Positions 33,258-42,590 of a DNA stretch of 43,361 nucleotides are shown in pieces. Positions within the stretch are counted from its first letter, which is position 1. Every line of letters starts with the position of its first letter. A program made the translations under genes and the position numbers. Below the pieces are notes generated by a model that was not told the DNA's origin, searched no databases, and saw nothing but the letters and a program-made list of their open reading frames with translations. This DNA comes from Actinomycetota bacterium (GTDB taxonomy: Bacteria; Actinomycetota; Thermoleophilia; Solirubrobacterales; 70-9): assembly GCA_016870325.1 (NCBI GenBank), contig VGBV01000005.1:1-43361 (forward strand), read 5' to 3'.

Positions 33258-34697
33258 CTACGCGCCCTTGTCCTCGGCCAGGTCCCGCGCGAGCGCAACC
33301 GCGGCGGCGCGGTCGGGCAGCTCGCCGGCGTAGGAGGCGGCGCGCAACTCCTCGAGGATCTCCCCCAAGGCGGGGCCGGGCTCGATCCCGAGCTCCGCCG
33401 CCAGCTCGTCGCCATCGAGGGGAGGCCGAGGCGGGTCGCGGTGCCATTCGAGAGCGTCCACGAGCATCTCGCGGGCCAGCGCCATGTGCGCATCGACCAT
33501 CTCCTCGCTCGCGATCGGGCCGCTGCCCCTGGCGGCGAGCCTGTCGGCCGCGCTCAGCAGCGTGACGTCGGCCGAGACCGGCTCGGTCGCCCTCAGGTAG
33601 TCGTAGGCCGCGCGCCGCGAGAGCGGGCGCTCCCAGATCAGGAAGCCGAGCCGCAGGTGGTGGCGGGCGAGGCCCTGCAGGTGCGAGCTCAGCAGCCTGC
33701 TGGTGCGCAGGCGCTCGCAGATGCCGGCGATGATCTCGGCGCCGACCTCGTCGTGGCCGAGGAAGGTGACGTACCCGTCGCGCTCTCCCCTGGTCTCGGG
33801 CTTGCCCAGGTCGTGGAAGAGCGCGCCGAAGCGCAGCGCATGTCCCCGGGTCATCTCGTCGGCGAGCGGCTCGTCCAAGAACTCGCTGATCGACTCCCCG
33901 AGGCCCGGCGCGAGTCCCTCCGGGTCGGACTCCAGCCGCAGCCACTCGGCGAGCACCTCGAGGGTATGCCCGTGCACGTCGAGGTGGTGGTTGGGATTCT
34001 GGGCGACGCCGCGGGTCGCCTCCAGCTCGGGCAGCACGACCGCGGTCAGCCCGAGCTCGTCCATCAGCTCCAGCGCACGCAGCGGCGCCGGTCCCCCCAG
34101 CATCGAGCGCAGCTCGGCGAACTGGCGCTCCCCCGCCGCGCGGGTCGCCCTGCCGGCCTCGGCGCGGGCGAGCTTCATCGTCCCGGGCTCGATCTCGAGG
34201 TCGTGCGCCGCGGCCAGCCGCGGCGCGCGCAGAAGGCGCAGGGGGTCCTGCTCGAAGGCGGCGTCCGAGACGGCGCGCAGGCGGCGCGCACCCGCGTCGG
34301 AGAGGCCGCCGGTGGGGTCGATCGGGTCGCCTCCGTGCAGGGGAACCGCGATCGCGTTGACGGAGAAGTCCCGCGCTCGCAGGTCCTGCTCGATCGTCTC
34401 GGCGCGCAGCGGCGTCACGTCCACATGCCAGTCCTCGGCCTGAGCGCGCCAGCCGGGGTGGTGCTCGGAGAGCGGGAAGGCGACGCCGCCACGGGGGTGT
34501 GCGATCGCGCGCGCGGCCTCGCGCTCGGCGCCAGGGGCGACCGCGAGGTCGGCGTGGCCGACCCCTTCGCCCAGAGCCGCGTCGCGGACGGCGCCGCCGA
34601 CGATCCAGGCTGCGGTCTCAGCGGCCAGGGCCTCGCGCGATGCGGCCACCGAGGCGGCGGCGCCGAGCCGTCGCTCCAGGCCCGCGGCCTCGCTCAT
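33258..34697 (-). CDS. tRNA nucleotidyltransferase/poly(A) polymerase family protein with altered DxD motif
   Basis: A 479-residue class II nucleotidyltransferase with a following HD domain. VGGAVRDAALG near 33, RARDFSVNAIAVPL and DPTGGLSD then EQDPLRLLRAPRLAA are the head and neck motifs. FGALFHDLGKPETRG is the HD motif. The catalytic DxD, DRD in E. coli Cca, reads His48-Ala-Asp50. CCA addition normally needs both Asp, so activity may be lost or changed; the HD part could hydrolyse phosphoesters. ATG at 34697 overlaps the alanine racemase stop (ATGA). Confidence 0.85.
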   Translation of the reverse strand: MSEAAGLERRLGAAASVAASREALAAETAAWIVGGAVRDAALGEGVGHADLAVAPGAEREAARAIAHPRGGVAFPLSEHHPGWRAQAEDWHVDVTPLRAETIEQDLRARDFSVNAIAVPLHGGDPIDPTGGLSDAGARRLRAVSDAAFEQDPLRLLRAPRLAAAHDLEIEPGTMKLARAEAGRATRAAGERQFAELRSMLGGPAPLRALELMDELGLTAVVLPELEATRGVAQNPNHHLDVHGHTLEVLAEWLRLESDPEGLAPGLGESISEFLDEPLADEMTRGHALRFGALFHDLGKPETRGERDGYVTFLGHDEVGAEIIAGICERLRTSRLLSSHLQGLARHHLRLGFLIWERPLSRRAAYDYLRATEPVSADVTLLSAADRLAARGSGPIASEEMVDAHMALAREMLVDALEWHRDPPRPPLDGDELAAELGIEPGPALGEILEELRAASYAGELPDRAAAVALARDLAEDKGA

Positions 34698-35821
34698 CGC
34701 GCGTGGGAGCGGGGCACCCTGGGCGAGACCCCGCAGGTGATCTCGTAGTTGATCGTCTCCAAGGCCGCCGCCAGCTCCTCGGCCCTGATTCGCTCCTCGC
34801 CCTGGGGGCCGATCAGCACAGCCTCGTCGCCGGGCTCGACGTCGGTCTCGGGGCCCAGGTCGAGCGTCAGGTTGTCCATCGAGATCGTTCCCACGATCGG
34901 CCTGCGGCGCCCCCGCACGAGCACCTCGCCGTTGTTGCTGAGCGCACGACGGACCCCGTCCCCGTAGCCGATCGGCAGCACCCCGACCCAGGTCTCCGCC
35001 TCCGCGCGCCAGCTGCGGCCGTAGCCGGCGCTGGCGCCGGCCGGGAAGCGCTTGACGTCGGCGACGTAGGAGCGCAGCTCCAGCGCCGGGGCGAGCCCCC
35101 GTTCGGCGGGATCGCCCTGGAAGGGGTCCATCCCGTAGAGCGCGACGCCACAACGCACCATGTCGAAGTGGGTCCGGGGGTCGCGCAGGGTGGCGGCGCT
35201 GTTGGCGGCGTGGACGATGGCGCCGGGTGCGAGCTCGCGCACCCGCTCTGCGACCGGAGCGAACGCCTCGAGCTGCTCGTCGAGGAAGGGATCGCCGAGC
35301 TCGTCCGCGATCGCGAAGTGCGTCCAGGCGCCCGCCAGCTCGAGGCCATCGTCCTCGGCGCAGGCCCGCGCCAGCCCGAGCACGAGCTCGGGGTCACGCT
35401 CGCCGAGGCGTCCCATGCCGGAGTCGTGCTTGACATGCAGGCGCACGCTCTCGCCCCGCTGTGCCGCCATCCGGGAGCAGAGCGCCCGGAAGCCCTCGCG
35501 CCAGACGGCGACCTCTGCGCCCGCGTCGAGCGCGCGGGACAGGTCGCGCTCGCTGAGCGCGCCCATCACGAACAGCGGCGCCTCGGGGAAGTGCTGACGC
35601 AGCTCCTCGGCCTCGGCCGCGGCCGCCACCGCCAGCCGGGTCGCGCCGCCGCGCATCGCCGCCGCGGCGCAGGGGGCGGCTCCATGGCCGTAAGCGTCGG
35701 CCTTGACGACGGCACAGAGCTCGACCCCCTCGCCGACCGCCCGCTTCAGGGCGCCGGCGTTGGCCTCGACCGCACCCGTGTCGATCCGGGCCCAGGCCCG
35801 TCCCGGCTCCGGGCCGCTCAT
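34694..35821 (-). CDS. alr: Alanine racemase
   Basis: A 375-residue PLP enzyme that makes D-alanine for peptidoglycan. The PLP-binding Lys40 sits in VVKADAYGHG, and the second catalytic Tyr is in the SAGYGRSW block. HDSGMGRLG and SMDNLTLDLG are family blocks. Its start overlaps the nnr stop and its stop overlaps the nucleotidyltransferase start, each by ATGA, so the three are translated together. Confidence 0.95.
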   Translation of the reverse strand: MSGPEPGRAWARIDTGAVEANAGALKRAVGEGVELCAVVKADAYGHGAAPCAAAAMRGGATRLAVAAAAEAEELRQHFPEAPLFVMGALSERDLSRALDAGAEVAVWREGFRALCSRMAAQRGESVRLHVKHDSGMGRLGERDPELVLGLARACAEDDGLELAGAWTHFAIADELGDPFLDEQLEAFAPVAERVRELAPGAIVHAANSAATLRDPRTHFDMVRCGVALYGMDPFQGDPAERGLAPALELRSYVADVKRFPAGASAGYGRSWRAEAETWVGVLPIGYGDGVRRALSNNGEVLVRGRRRPIVGTISMDNLTLDLGPETDVEPGDEAVLIGPQGEERIRAEELAAALETINYEITCGVSPRVPRSHAR

Positions 35822-37329
35822 GGCGCCAGCCCCGCCGGAATCGACTCGACCACGTCTCCGGCTATCACCGACTCGGCGGCGCCGACCCGTTCCGCCGCCA
35901 CCCGCCCGCTGCGGGCGTGAGCGATGACCGCGGCGCAGGCGGCCGCGAAGGGCTCGACGCCCCGTGCCAGCATCGCCCCGGCGATGCCCGAGAGCACGTC
36001 GCCGGTGCCCGCGGTGGCGAGTCCGGGGGCGCCGCCTCGGTTGACGGCGAGCCGCTCCCCGTCGGTGACGATCGTGTCGTCGCCCTTCAGGACCACGATT
36101 GCGCCGCTCTGCTCGGCGGCCTCGCGTGCGCAGCCGAGGCGCCGGGCCTTGATCCGCTCGGAGTCGAGCTCGAGCAGCCGCCCGAGCTCGCCCTCGTGCG
36201 GGGTGATCACCGTCGGGTGCTCGCGCTCGCGCAGGCTCGCGAGCCTGCCCGCGTGCGCGTTGAGGCCGTCGGCGTCGATCAGCAGCGGCGCCTCGATCCG
36301 CTTCGCGAGCTGGCGCACCAGGTCCTTTGTGCCATCGTCGCGGCCGATGCCGGGGCCGAGCACGACCGCGGCGGCGCCTTCGACGACCTCCATCACCTGC
36401 TCTGATGCCGCCCGGCGCAGGCTGCCCTCACGACTGGCGCAGCCGACCGACATCACCTCGGTCAGCTTCACCTCGAAGACCTGCTCGAGCTCGGCCGGGA
36501 CGGCGACGGTCGCATAGCCCGCGCCCGCCCTGATAGCGGCGCTCGCCGAGAGGCAGACGGCGCCGGTGAGACCGCGCGAGGCGCCGACGATCACCACCTG
36601 CCCGGAGCTGAACTTGGTCGACTCGGCCCCGCGCGGCGAAGGCAGCGAGAGGACGGCGGGCTCGATCAGCCCGGCGCCGGGCCTGACGGGGGCGCCATCG
36701 GGGATGCCGATCGGCGTCACCCGCAACTCGCCCGTGTGCAGCTTTCCCGGCGCGATCCAGTGGCCGAGCTTGGCGGCGTGGAAGCTGACCGTGACGTCGG
36801 CGACCACCGCGAGGCCCTCCACCTCGCCGCTCGAGGCGTTGACGCCGGAGGCGATGTCCACCGCGACGACGGTCGCCCCCGAGGCGTTGATCGCGTCGAT
36901 CGCAGCGCCGGCGGGGTCGCGCGGCTCCCCCGAGAAGCCCGTGCCGAAGATCGCGTCCACGACCACGCTCGCCCCCTCGAGCGCCTCGACCAGCTCGGCG
37001 GCGGAGACCTGTCGGGCCGATGGGATGCGCTCGAGGTTGGCCCCGGCGTCCGGCGACAGCTCCTCGGCGGGCCAGAGCAGCAGCGCCTCGGCCTCGTAGC
37101 CCATCCTGGCCAACAGGCGCGCGACGACTAGGCCGTCGCCGCCATTGTTGCCCTTGCCGCAGACCACGGCGACGCGCCTGCCCGCGGCCGCCTTGGCCGC
37201 CGCCTCGGCGACGGCCCGCCCGGCGGTCTCCATCAGATCCAGGCTCGGCACGCCCCGCTCGCGGATCGCCCAACCGTCGGTGGCCCGCATCTCCTCGGCG
37301 TCGAGGACGGGGGAAAGCCATGCCTCCAT
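35818..37329 (-). CDS. nnr: Bifunctional NAD(P)H-hydrate epimerase/dehydratase
   Basis: A 503-residue metabolite-repair enzyme. The N-terminal YjeF_N epimerase part (about 1-215) has GKGNNGGDGLVVARLL and VDAIFGTGFSG. The C-terminal dehydratase part (about 230-500) has GPGIGRDDGTKDLV, DADGLNAHAG, PHEGELGRLL and the ATP-site NRGGAPGLATAGTGDVLSG. Together they restore NAD(P)H from its hydrates. The gene sits in its usual actinobacterial place between acpS and alr. The 57-base CTAG repeat lies 10 bases upstream of its ATG. Confidence 0.95.
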   Translation of the reverse strand: MEAWLSPVLDAEEMRATDGWAIRERGVPSLDLMETAGRAVAEAAAKAAAGRRVAVVCGKGNNGGDGLVVARLLARMGYEAEALLLWPAEELSPDAGANLERIPSARQVSAAELVEALEGASVVVDAIFGTGFSGEPRDPAGAAIDAINASGATVVAVDIASGVNASSGEVEGLAVVADVTVSFHAAKLGHWIAPGKLHTGELRVTPIGIPDGAPVRPGAGLIEPAVLSLPSPRGAESTKFSSGQVVIVGASRGLTGAVCLSASAAIRAGAGYATVAVPAELEQVFEVKLTEVMSVGCASREGSLRRAASEQVMEVVEGAAAVVLGPGIGRDDGTKDLVRQLAKRIEAPLLIDADGLNAHAGRLASLREREHPTVITPHEGELGRLLELDSERIKARRLGCAREAAEQSGAIVVLKGDDTIVTDGERLAVNRGGAPGLATAGTGDVLSGIAGAMLARGVEPFAAACAAVIAHARSGRVAAERVGAAESVIAGDVVESIPAGLAP

Positions 37330-37338
37330 GCGGCCAGA

Positions 37339-37395
37339 CTAGATGAGTGATTCCACGACCACGCACGCCTGCACGGCGCCGTGGAATCATCATCT
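37339..37395. repeat. Short copy of the CTAG-bounded dyad repeat
   Basis: The left 33 bases match the left end of the element at 8777-8944 with one difference. The right 25 bases match its right end except for one missing A. The roughly 110-base centre of the long copy is absent. The ends form an inverted repeat around ATTCCACG/CGTGGAAT. It fills the gap between the nnr start and the acpS stop and contains no coding signal. Confidence 0.75.
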
Positions 37396-37404
37396 CTCCG
37401 GGTC

Positions 37405-37764
37405 TCAGCCGGGCCGCAGGGCGAGCGCCACCGCGGCGGCGGCCTCGCGCGAGTGGGTCAGGGAGATCGAGATCGCGGAGTCGCCGGCGAGCTCCGCGGC
37501 GCGGCCGTGCAGGCGAATCGTCGGCGGGCCGCCGGGGACCACCTCGATCGACGAGGGCGGCACGGCCGGACCGCCGAGCGACTTGATCACGGCTTCCTTG
37601 GCCGCGAAGCGCGCGGCAAGATGGCGGCCGGGACGGGCGCGGGCCTCGGCGTAGTCGAGCTCGGCCTGGGTGAACAGGCGCCGGCGCAGGCCCGGCCTGC
37701 GCTCGAGCGCGCGCTCGACCCGCTCGATCTCGATCAGGTCGATGCCCAGCCCCGGGGCGGCCAC
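37405..37764 (-). CDS. acpS: Holo-ACP synthase
   Basis: A 119-residue phosphopantetheinyl transferase that moves phosphopantetheine from CoA to acyl carrier protein. [12 protein letters not shown] carries the metal-binding Asp, and [12 protein letters not shown] is the second signature with its Glu and Lys; [16 protein letters not shown] closes the fold. GTG at 37764 gives the usual N-terminus and has GGTGGAG six bases upstream; GTG at 37776 is the alternative. Confidence 0.92.
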   Translation of the reverse strand: MAAPGLGIDLIEIERVERALERRPGLRRRLFTQAELDYAEARARPGRHLAARFAAKEAVIKSLGGPAVPPSSIEVVPGGPPTIRLHGRAAELAGDSAISISLTHSREAAAAVALALRPG

Positions 37765-37776
37765 CCGATGCTCCAC

Positions 37777-39354
37777 CTAATCCGAGAAGATGACGACGAA
37801 GCGCGAGGTGGCGCGGTCGCCGTCGCGCTCGGTGCCGGCCGCGATCAGGTCGAAGGCCTCGAGGTAGGGCCTCGCCTGCTCGAAGTCGGAGTCGGCCTGG
37901 CCGGTCGAGTCGACCAGCTCGACGATCGGCGCGAACTCGAGCAGGAAGTTGATCGCGGTGCCCTCGCCCAGCGCCTCCGTGGCGTCGCCGAAGCCCTGCG
38001 AGCCGTTGAGTCCGCCCTCGCCCGAGAGCAGGAAATCCGTCGCTGGGCCGATGCCGATCGCGATCTGCTCACCCGAGGCGAGCACGTTTACCGGCGCCGG
38101 CAGGTCGGGGACCGAGATCGAGAAGCCCTGGGCGCCGCCGGACCCGCTCAGCGGCCGCACCTTGCCCTGGCCGCTGCCCCGCGCGCCGGAGCGGATCGCG
38201 GCCATCAGCCGATCGCGCACGGCGGCGTCGGAGACCTGAATCAGGCCGCCGATCTCGAGGCTGACCAGGCTGGTGCCGGAGGCGAAGAAGGCGACGTCGC
38301 CGACCGCCTCCAGGTCGCTGAGGCTGAACCCGAGCTGGCTTTCGAGCTCGGCGTTGAACTGGTTGACCTCGGCCTCGGAGAGCCCGGCGCCGCTCGCCTG
38401 GCCGAAGGACGAGGCGAAGCTCTCGCCGAAGGAGGGGATCGCCGCGGCGAGCCAGGAGTCCGCGAAGCCGGCGTCGAGCAGCGTCGAGGCCTCGCCGGCG
38501 TTGACCTCGCCCGCCGCGCCCGAGAACTCGACGCGGACCTCGTCCTCGCTGACCTCGACCGCCCCGAGGATCGGCTTCTCGAGGTACTGGCCGAAGGCCT
38601 TCTCGAGGCTCTGGCGCTGCTGGGGGTCAAGGCTCGACCCAGCGCTCTCGAGGATCCCGGCGCCGTCCACGTAGAGGCTGGCGTAGAGATCGGAGTCCGC
38701 GCCATCGAGGAAATCCGTGTAGTCGGACTGCGAGGAGAGGTTGTCCCCGTCGCTCGCGTCGATGCTGTCCCGGAGGCCCTGCTCGTTTCCGATCAGGGCG
38801 ATGCCGTCGTCGACCGCAAAGGCGAGCGGGTCATCCGACGACGGGTCCTGCGCGACCTCGTAGCCGACGCCCTCGTAGCTCCCCTCCTGCAGCTGCCCTT
38901 CGCTCTCGGCCAGCTTGCGGATGCTCTCCTCGGCCTGGCCCTCATCGGTGACCTCGACCACGAGGGCGCCGGCGGTGGGCTCGGCCTCGCTCTCGCCGGC
39001 ACCCGAGGGCTTGACCTCGACGCCGCTGGCGTAGAAGGCGGCCCGCTGGCCGAGCCAGGGCTCGATGTCGTTCGCCCAGCTGAAGTCGGTGCCGTCCTCG
39101 CGCGCGCTCTGATCGATCTCGTCGATCAGCCTTCCGCCGAGCTGGTCGCCGTCGGGAAAGCGACCGAGGATCGAGTCGATCGAGTCCTTCAGGTCCCCCT
39201 CCGGCCTGACGGCGCCCTCGACGAAGAGGACGGAGTCGGCCGGCGCATACTTGGTCAGGCCGGAGACGTCGCCGCCGTCTTCATCGCTTCCGCAGCCGGC
39301 GCTGGCCGCCCCGAGGGCGGCGCCGAGCGCGATTGTGGTCAGGGAGCGCTTCAA
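37777..39354 (-). CDS. Large lipoprotein, DUF3352-like
   Basis: A 525-residue exported lipoprotein: a signal (LTTIALGAALGAASAGC) with lipobox Cys near 21, then an acidic Ser/Asp/Gly-rich body. Phrases such as YAPADSVLFVEGAVRPEGDL, DGIALIGNEQGL and INFLLEFAPIVELV fit the DUF3352 type, whose role is unknown. The start is TTG at 39354, preceded by a run of nine C and no Shine-Dalgarno site. It is inserted between glmS and acpS, which are usually closer neighbours. Confidence 0.65.
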   Translation of the reverse strand: MKRSLTTIALGAALGAASAGCGSDEDGGDVSGLTKYAPADSVLFVEGAVRPEGDLKDSIDSILGRFPDGDQLGGRLIDEIDQSAREDGTDFSWANDIEPWLGQRAAFYASGVEVKPSGAGESEAEPTAGALVVEVTDEGQAEESIRKLAESEGQLQEGSYEGVGYEVAQDPSSDDPLAFAVDDGIALIGNEQGLRDSIDASDGDNLSSQSDYTDFLDGADSDLYASLYVDGAGILESAGSSLDPQQRQSLEKAFGQYLEKPILGAVEVSEDEVRVEFSGAAGEVNAGEASTLLDAGFADSWLAAAIPSFGESFASSFGQASGAGLSEAEVNQFNAELESQLGFSLSDLEAVGDVAFFASGTSLVSLEIGGLIQVSDAAVRDRLMAAIRSGARGSGQGKVRPLSGSGGAQGFSISVPDLPAPVNVLASGEQIAIGIGPATDFLLSGEGGLNGSQGFGDATEALGEGTAINFLLEFAPIVELVDSTGQADSDFEQARPYLEAFDLIAAGTERDGDRATSRFVVIFSD

Positions 39355-39387
39355 GTTGGGGGGGGGATGCTAGCCAGGAGCGGGTAC

Positions 39388-41250
39388 CTACTCGACGGTG
39401 ACCGTCTTCGCCAGATTCCTCGGCTGATCCACGTTGAGGTCGTTGAGCCTGGCGATATGGTACGCGAGCAGCTGCAGCGGGATCACCGCCAGGATCGGCT
39501 CCAGGATCCAGTCGGTGTCCGGGATGTAGAGCGTCTGGTTCGCCACCTCGGCGACCTGCTCCGATCCGGCGCTCGCGATCGCGACCACGTCGGCGCCTCG
39601 CGCGCTCACCTCCTGCATGTTGGAGAGCATCTTCTCCAGCACCGGGCTCTCGGTCGCAACGCAGACGACCGGGGTGTCCTCATCCAGCAGCGCGATCGGG
39701 CCGTGCTTCATCTCGCCGGCCGCGTAGGCGTCGGTCGGGATGTAGGAGATCTCCTTCAGCTTCAGCGCTCCCTCCAGGCAGACGGGGAGGCCGATGTGCC
39801 GCCCGAGGTAGAGAAAGAACCTGCGCTTGTGGTGCGTGCGGGCGATCGCCTGGACCTGCTGGTCGGCGACCTCGATCGTCTCCTCGATCTTCGAGGGGAT
39901 GTGCTTGAGCTCGGCGATCAACTCGGTCAGCCGCTCGTCCGGGATCGTGCCGCGCAGCTCCGCGATGCGCAGGCCGAGCAGATACATGACCGCCACCTGG
40001 CTGACGAAGGTCTTGGTGGCGGCGACGCCGATCTCGAGGCCCGCGCGCGTGAACAGCACGGCGTCGGAGTCGCGGGTCGCCTGGCTGCCCATCACGTTGG
40101 TGACGGCCAGGACCTTGGCGCCGCCCTCGCGGGCCAGGCGCATCGCGGCGAGCGTGTCAGCGGTCTCACCGGACTGGGTGATGCCGATGACGAGATCGTT
40201 GGGGCGCAGGACGGGATCGCGGTAGCGGTATTCGGAGGCGACGTCCATCTCGACCGGGACGCGCGCCCACTGCTCGATCGCGTAGCGGCCGACGAGGCCC
40301 GCGTGGTAGGAGGTGCCGCAGGCGACGATCACGATGCGGTCGACGTTGCGCAGGTACTCGTCGTCGAGCTCCATCTCCGAGAGGTCGACGCTGTCGAGGC
40401 TGGGGAGCCGGTCGGTGATCGTCTCGGCCACCGCGTCGGGCTGCTCGTGGATCTCCTTCATCATGAACGTCTCGTAGCCGCCCTTCTCGGCCGCGTCCTC
40501 GTCCCAGGTGATCTCCTGCTCGCCGCGCTCGACCGGGTTCCCTTCGGCGTCCGTGATCACGGCGCCGCCGGGGGTGATCGTGACCAGCTCGTCGTTGTCG
40601 ATCTCCATCACGCGGCGCGTCTCGCGCAGGAAGGCGGGGATGGCCGAGGCCACGAAGGTCTCGTGCTCGCCGAGGCCGATCACCAGCGGGCACTCCTTGC
40701 GCGCCGCGACGAGCACGTCGGGCTGGTCCGAATGCATGGCGACGAACGCGTAGTGGCCGCGCAGCTCGCCGAAGGCATCGCGCACGGCCTTGGTCAGGTC
40801 GCCGTCGAAGTGACGCTCGATCAGGTGGCTGACGATCTCGGCGTCGGTCTCGGAGCTGAAGACGTGGCCGTCGTCGGCGAGCTCCTTGCGCAGCTCGCTG
40901 TGGTTCTCGACGATCCCGTTGAGCACGATGTGGATCTTGTCGCCGCAGTCGCCGTGCGGGTGGGCGTTCTCCTCGGTGACGCGCCCGTGGGTGGCCCAGC
41001 GGGTGTGGCCGAGGCCGATCGTCGCGGGCGCGGTCGCCAGCGCGACGTTGCCCGACCCGTTCGCCGAATGCTCCCGCATCGCCGCGCGCAGGTTCGCCAG
41101 GTTGCCGACAGCCCTGACGCTGTCGATCTCACCGTCCGAAATCACCGAGACCCCCGCCGAGTCATAGCCCCGGTACTCGAGCTTCTCGAGCCCGGCGATC
41201 AGCAGGTCCCGGCACGGTCGGTCGCCTACGTATCCGACTATGCCGCACAT
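39388..41250 (-). CDS. glmS: Glutamine-fructose-6-phosphate aminotransferase
   Basis: A 620-residue two-part enzyme that makes glucosamine-6-phosphate from fructose-6-phosphate and glutamine. The start at 41250 puts Cys2 (MCGIVGYVGD) in place as the nucleophile of the glutaminase domain after Met removal. GHTRWATHG and NGIVENHSELR follow. Two SIS domains (GTSYHAG near 295, SQSGETADTL-type ITQSGETADTLAAM) bind the sugar phosphate, and the ending PRNLAKTVTVE is canonical. It follows glmM by 21 bases in a cell-wall precursor operon. Confidence 0.97.
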   Translation of the reverse strand: MCGIVGYVGDRPCRDLLIAGLEKLEYRGYDSAGVSVISDGEIDSVRAVGNLANLRAAMREHSANGSGNVALATAPATIGLGHTRWATHGRVTEENAHPHGDCGDKIHIVLNGIVENHSELRKELADDGHVFSSETDAEIVSHLIERHFDGDLTKAVRDAFGELRGHYAFVAMHSDQPDVLVAARKECPLVIGLGEHETFVASAIPAFLRETRRVMEIDNDELVTITPGGAVITDAEGNPVERGEQEITWDEDAAEKGGYETFMMKEIHEQPDAVAETITDRLPSLDSVDLSEMELDDEYLRNVDRIVIVACGTSYHAGLVGRYAIEQWARVPVEMDVASEYRYRDPVLRPNDLVIGITQSGETADTLAAMRLAREGGAKVLAVTNVMGSQATRDSDAVLFTRAGLEIGVAATKTFVSQVAVMYLLGLRIAELRGTIPDERLTELIAELKHIPSKIEETIEVADQQVQAIARTHHKRRFFLYLGRHIGLPVCLEGALKLKEISYIPTDAYAAGEMKHGPIALLDEDTPVVCVATESPVLEKMLSNMQEVSARGADVVAIASAGSEQVAEVANQTLYIPDTDWILEPILAVIPLQLLAYHIARLNDLNVDQPRNLAKTVTVE

Positions 41251-41271
41251 GAGAGGCGACATAGGGTACTG

Positions 41272-42582
41272 CTACCCGAACTCCGTCTCGACCATCGCCA
41301 CCAGGCGCGAGCAGACCTGCTCGCACTCACCGTCGCTCGGGGCCTCGACCATCACCCGCAGCAGCGGCTCGGTGCCGGAAGGCCTGACCAGCACGCGCCC
41401 ACGGCCCTCGAGCTTGCCGTTCTCTTCCTCGACTGCCGCCCAAAGCGCTTCGGCGCGAGCAACCGCCGAGCGGTCGGCGATGCGGACGTTCTGCATCCGC
41501 TGGGGCAGGCGCTCGAAGGCCTCGACCTGCCCGAGCCTCCGGTCCCCGAGCGCCCTCAGGGTCAGCAGCGCGGCGGCGATGCCGTCGCCGCTCGGCGTGA
41601 ACCCCGTCCAGATGATGTGCCCGGATTGCTCGCCGCCCAGGGTCCAGTCGCGCTCGCGCAGCGCCTCGCTCACGTAGCGGTCCCCGACCTTGGTCTGGGC
41701 GACCTCGATGCCCTCCGCCTGCATCGCCGCATGGAAGCCGTAGTTGGTCATCACGGTGACGGCGACGCCGCCGGCGAGCTCGCCGGCCGCGCTCAGGTGG
41801 CGCGCCGCGAGCGCGATCAGCTCGTCGCCGTCGTGGACGCCGCCCTCGCCGTCGATCGCGATCAGACGGTCGCCGTCCCCGTCGAAGGCGAACCCGATCT
41901 CGGCCTCCGAGGCGCCGACCCTCTCCGCCAGAGGCTGCGTGTGGATGGCGCCGCAGCCGTCGTTGATGTTGCGCCCGTCGGGCTCGGTGGCGCTCGCCAG
42001 CACGGTGGCGCCGAGGCGCTCGAAGATCGCCGGCGCCACGCGGTAGGTGGCGCCGTTGGCGCAGTCGAGCGCGATCGTGCGGCCAGAGAGGTCGAGATCG
42101 CCGAAGGCCGTGCGCAGCTCGCGGATGTAGTCGTCGAAGGCGCCCCCGAGCTCGTCGACGCGGCCGGCCTCGGCTCCGGCGGGGTCCTCCAGCCGCGCCT
42201 CGATGCTCGCCTCCATCTCATCGTCGAGCTTGGTCCCGCTGCGGTCGAAGAACTTGATCCCGTTGTCCCCGTAGGGGTTGTGCGATGCCGAGACGACGGC
42301 GGCGAGGTCGAAGTCCAGCCGCCGCGCCAGCACCGAGGCCGCGGGCGTCGGCAGCACGCCGGCGGTCATCGCGTCGCCTCCACCCTCCGCGATCCCCGCC
42401 GCGAGCGCGGCCTCGAGCATCGGCCCGGACTCCCTCGTGTCCCGGACGATCAGCACCCGCGGGCGCCCGGCGTCGATCGCGCTCGCGGCGGCCCGCCCCA
42501 GGGCCATCGCCAGCTCCGCGGTCAGGAACTCCCCAACCGGGCCCCGCACCCCGTCGGTCCCGAACAGTCTGCGTTCCGCCAT
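41272..42582 (-). CDS. glmM: Phosphoglucosamine mutase
   Basis: A 436-residue phosphohexomutase that converts glucosamine-6-phosphate to glucosamine-1-phosphate. The phosphoserine is Ser100 in VVSASHNPYGDNGIKFF. The Mg site is FDGDGDRLIAID near 233, the sugar loop GGEQSGHI, and the phosphate loop RPSGTEPLLRVM near the C-terminus. FGTDGVRG starts the protein as usual. It lies between rpsI and glmS. Confidence 0.97.
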   Translation of the reverse strand: MAERRLFGTDGVRGPVGEFLTAELAMALGRAAASAIDAGRPRVLIVRDTRESGPMLEAALAAGIAEGGGDAMTAGVLPTPAASVLARRLDFDLAAVVSASHNPYGDNGIKFFDRSGTKLDDEMEASIEARLEDPAGAEAGRVDELGGAFDDYIRELRTAFGDLDLSGRTIALDCANGATYRVAPAIFERLGATVLASATEPDGRNINDGCGAIHTQPLAERVGASEAEIGFAFDGDGDRLIAIDGEGGVHDGDELIALAARHLSAAGELAGGVAVTVMTNYGFHAAMQAEGIEVAQTKVGDRYVSEALRERDWTLGGEQSGHIIWTGFTPSGDGIAAALLTLRALGDRRLGQVEAFERLPQRMQNVRIADRSAVARAEALWAAVEEENGKLEGRGRVLVRPSGTEPLLRVMVEAPSDGECEQVCSRLVAMVETEFG

Positions 42583-42590
42583 CGCGGGCT

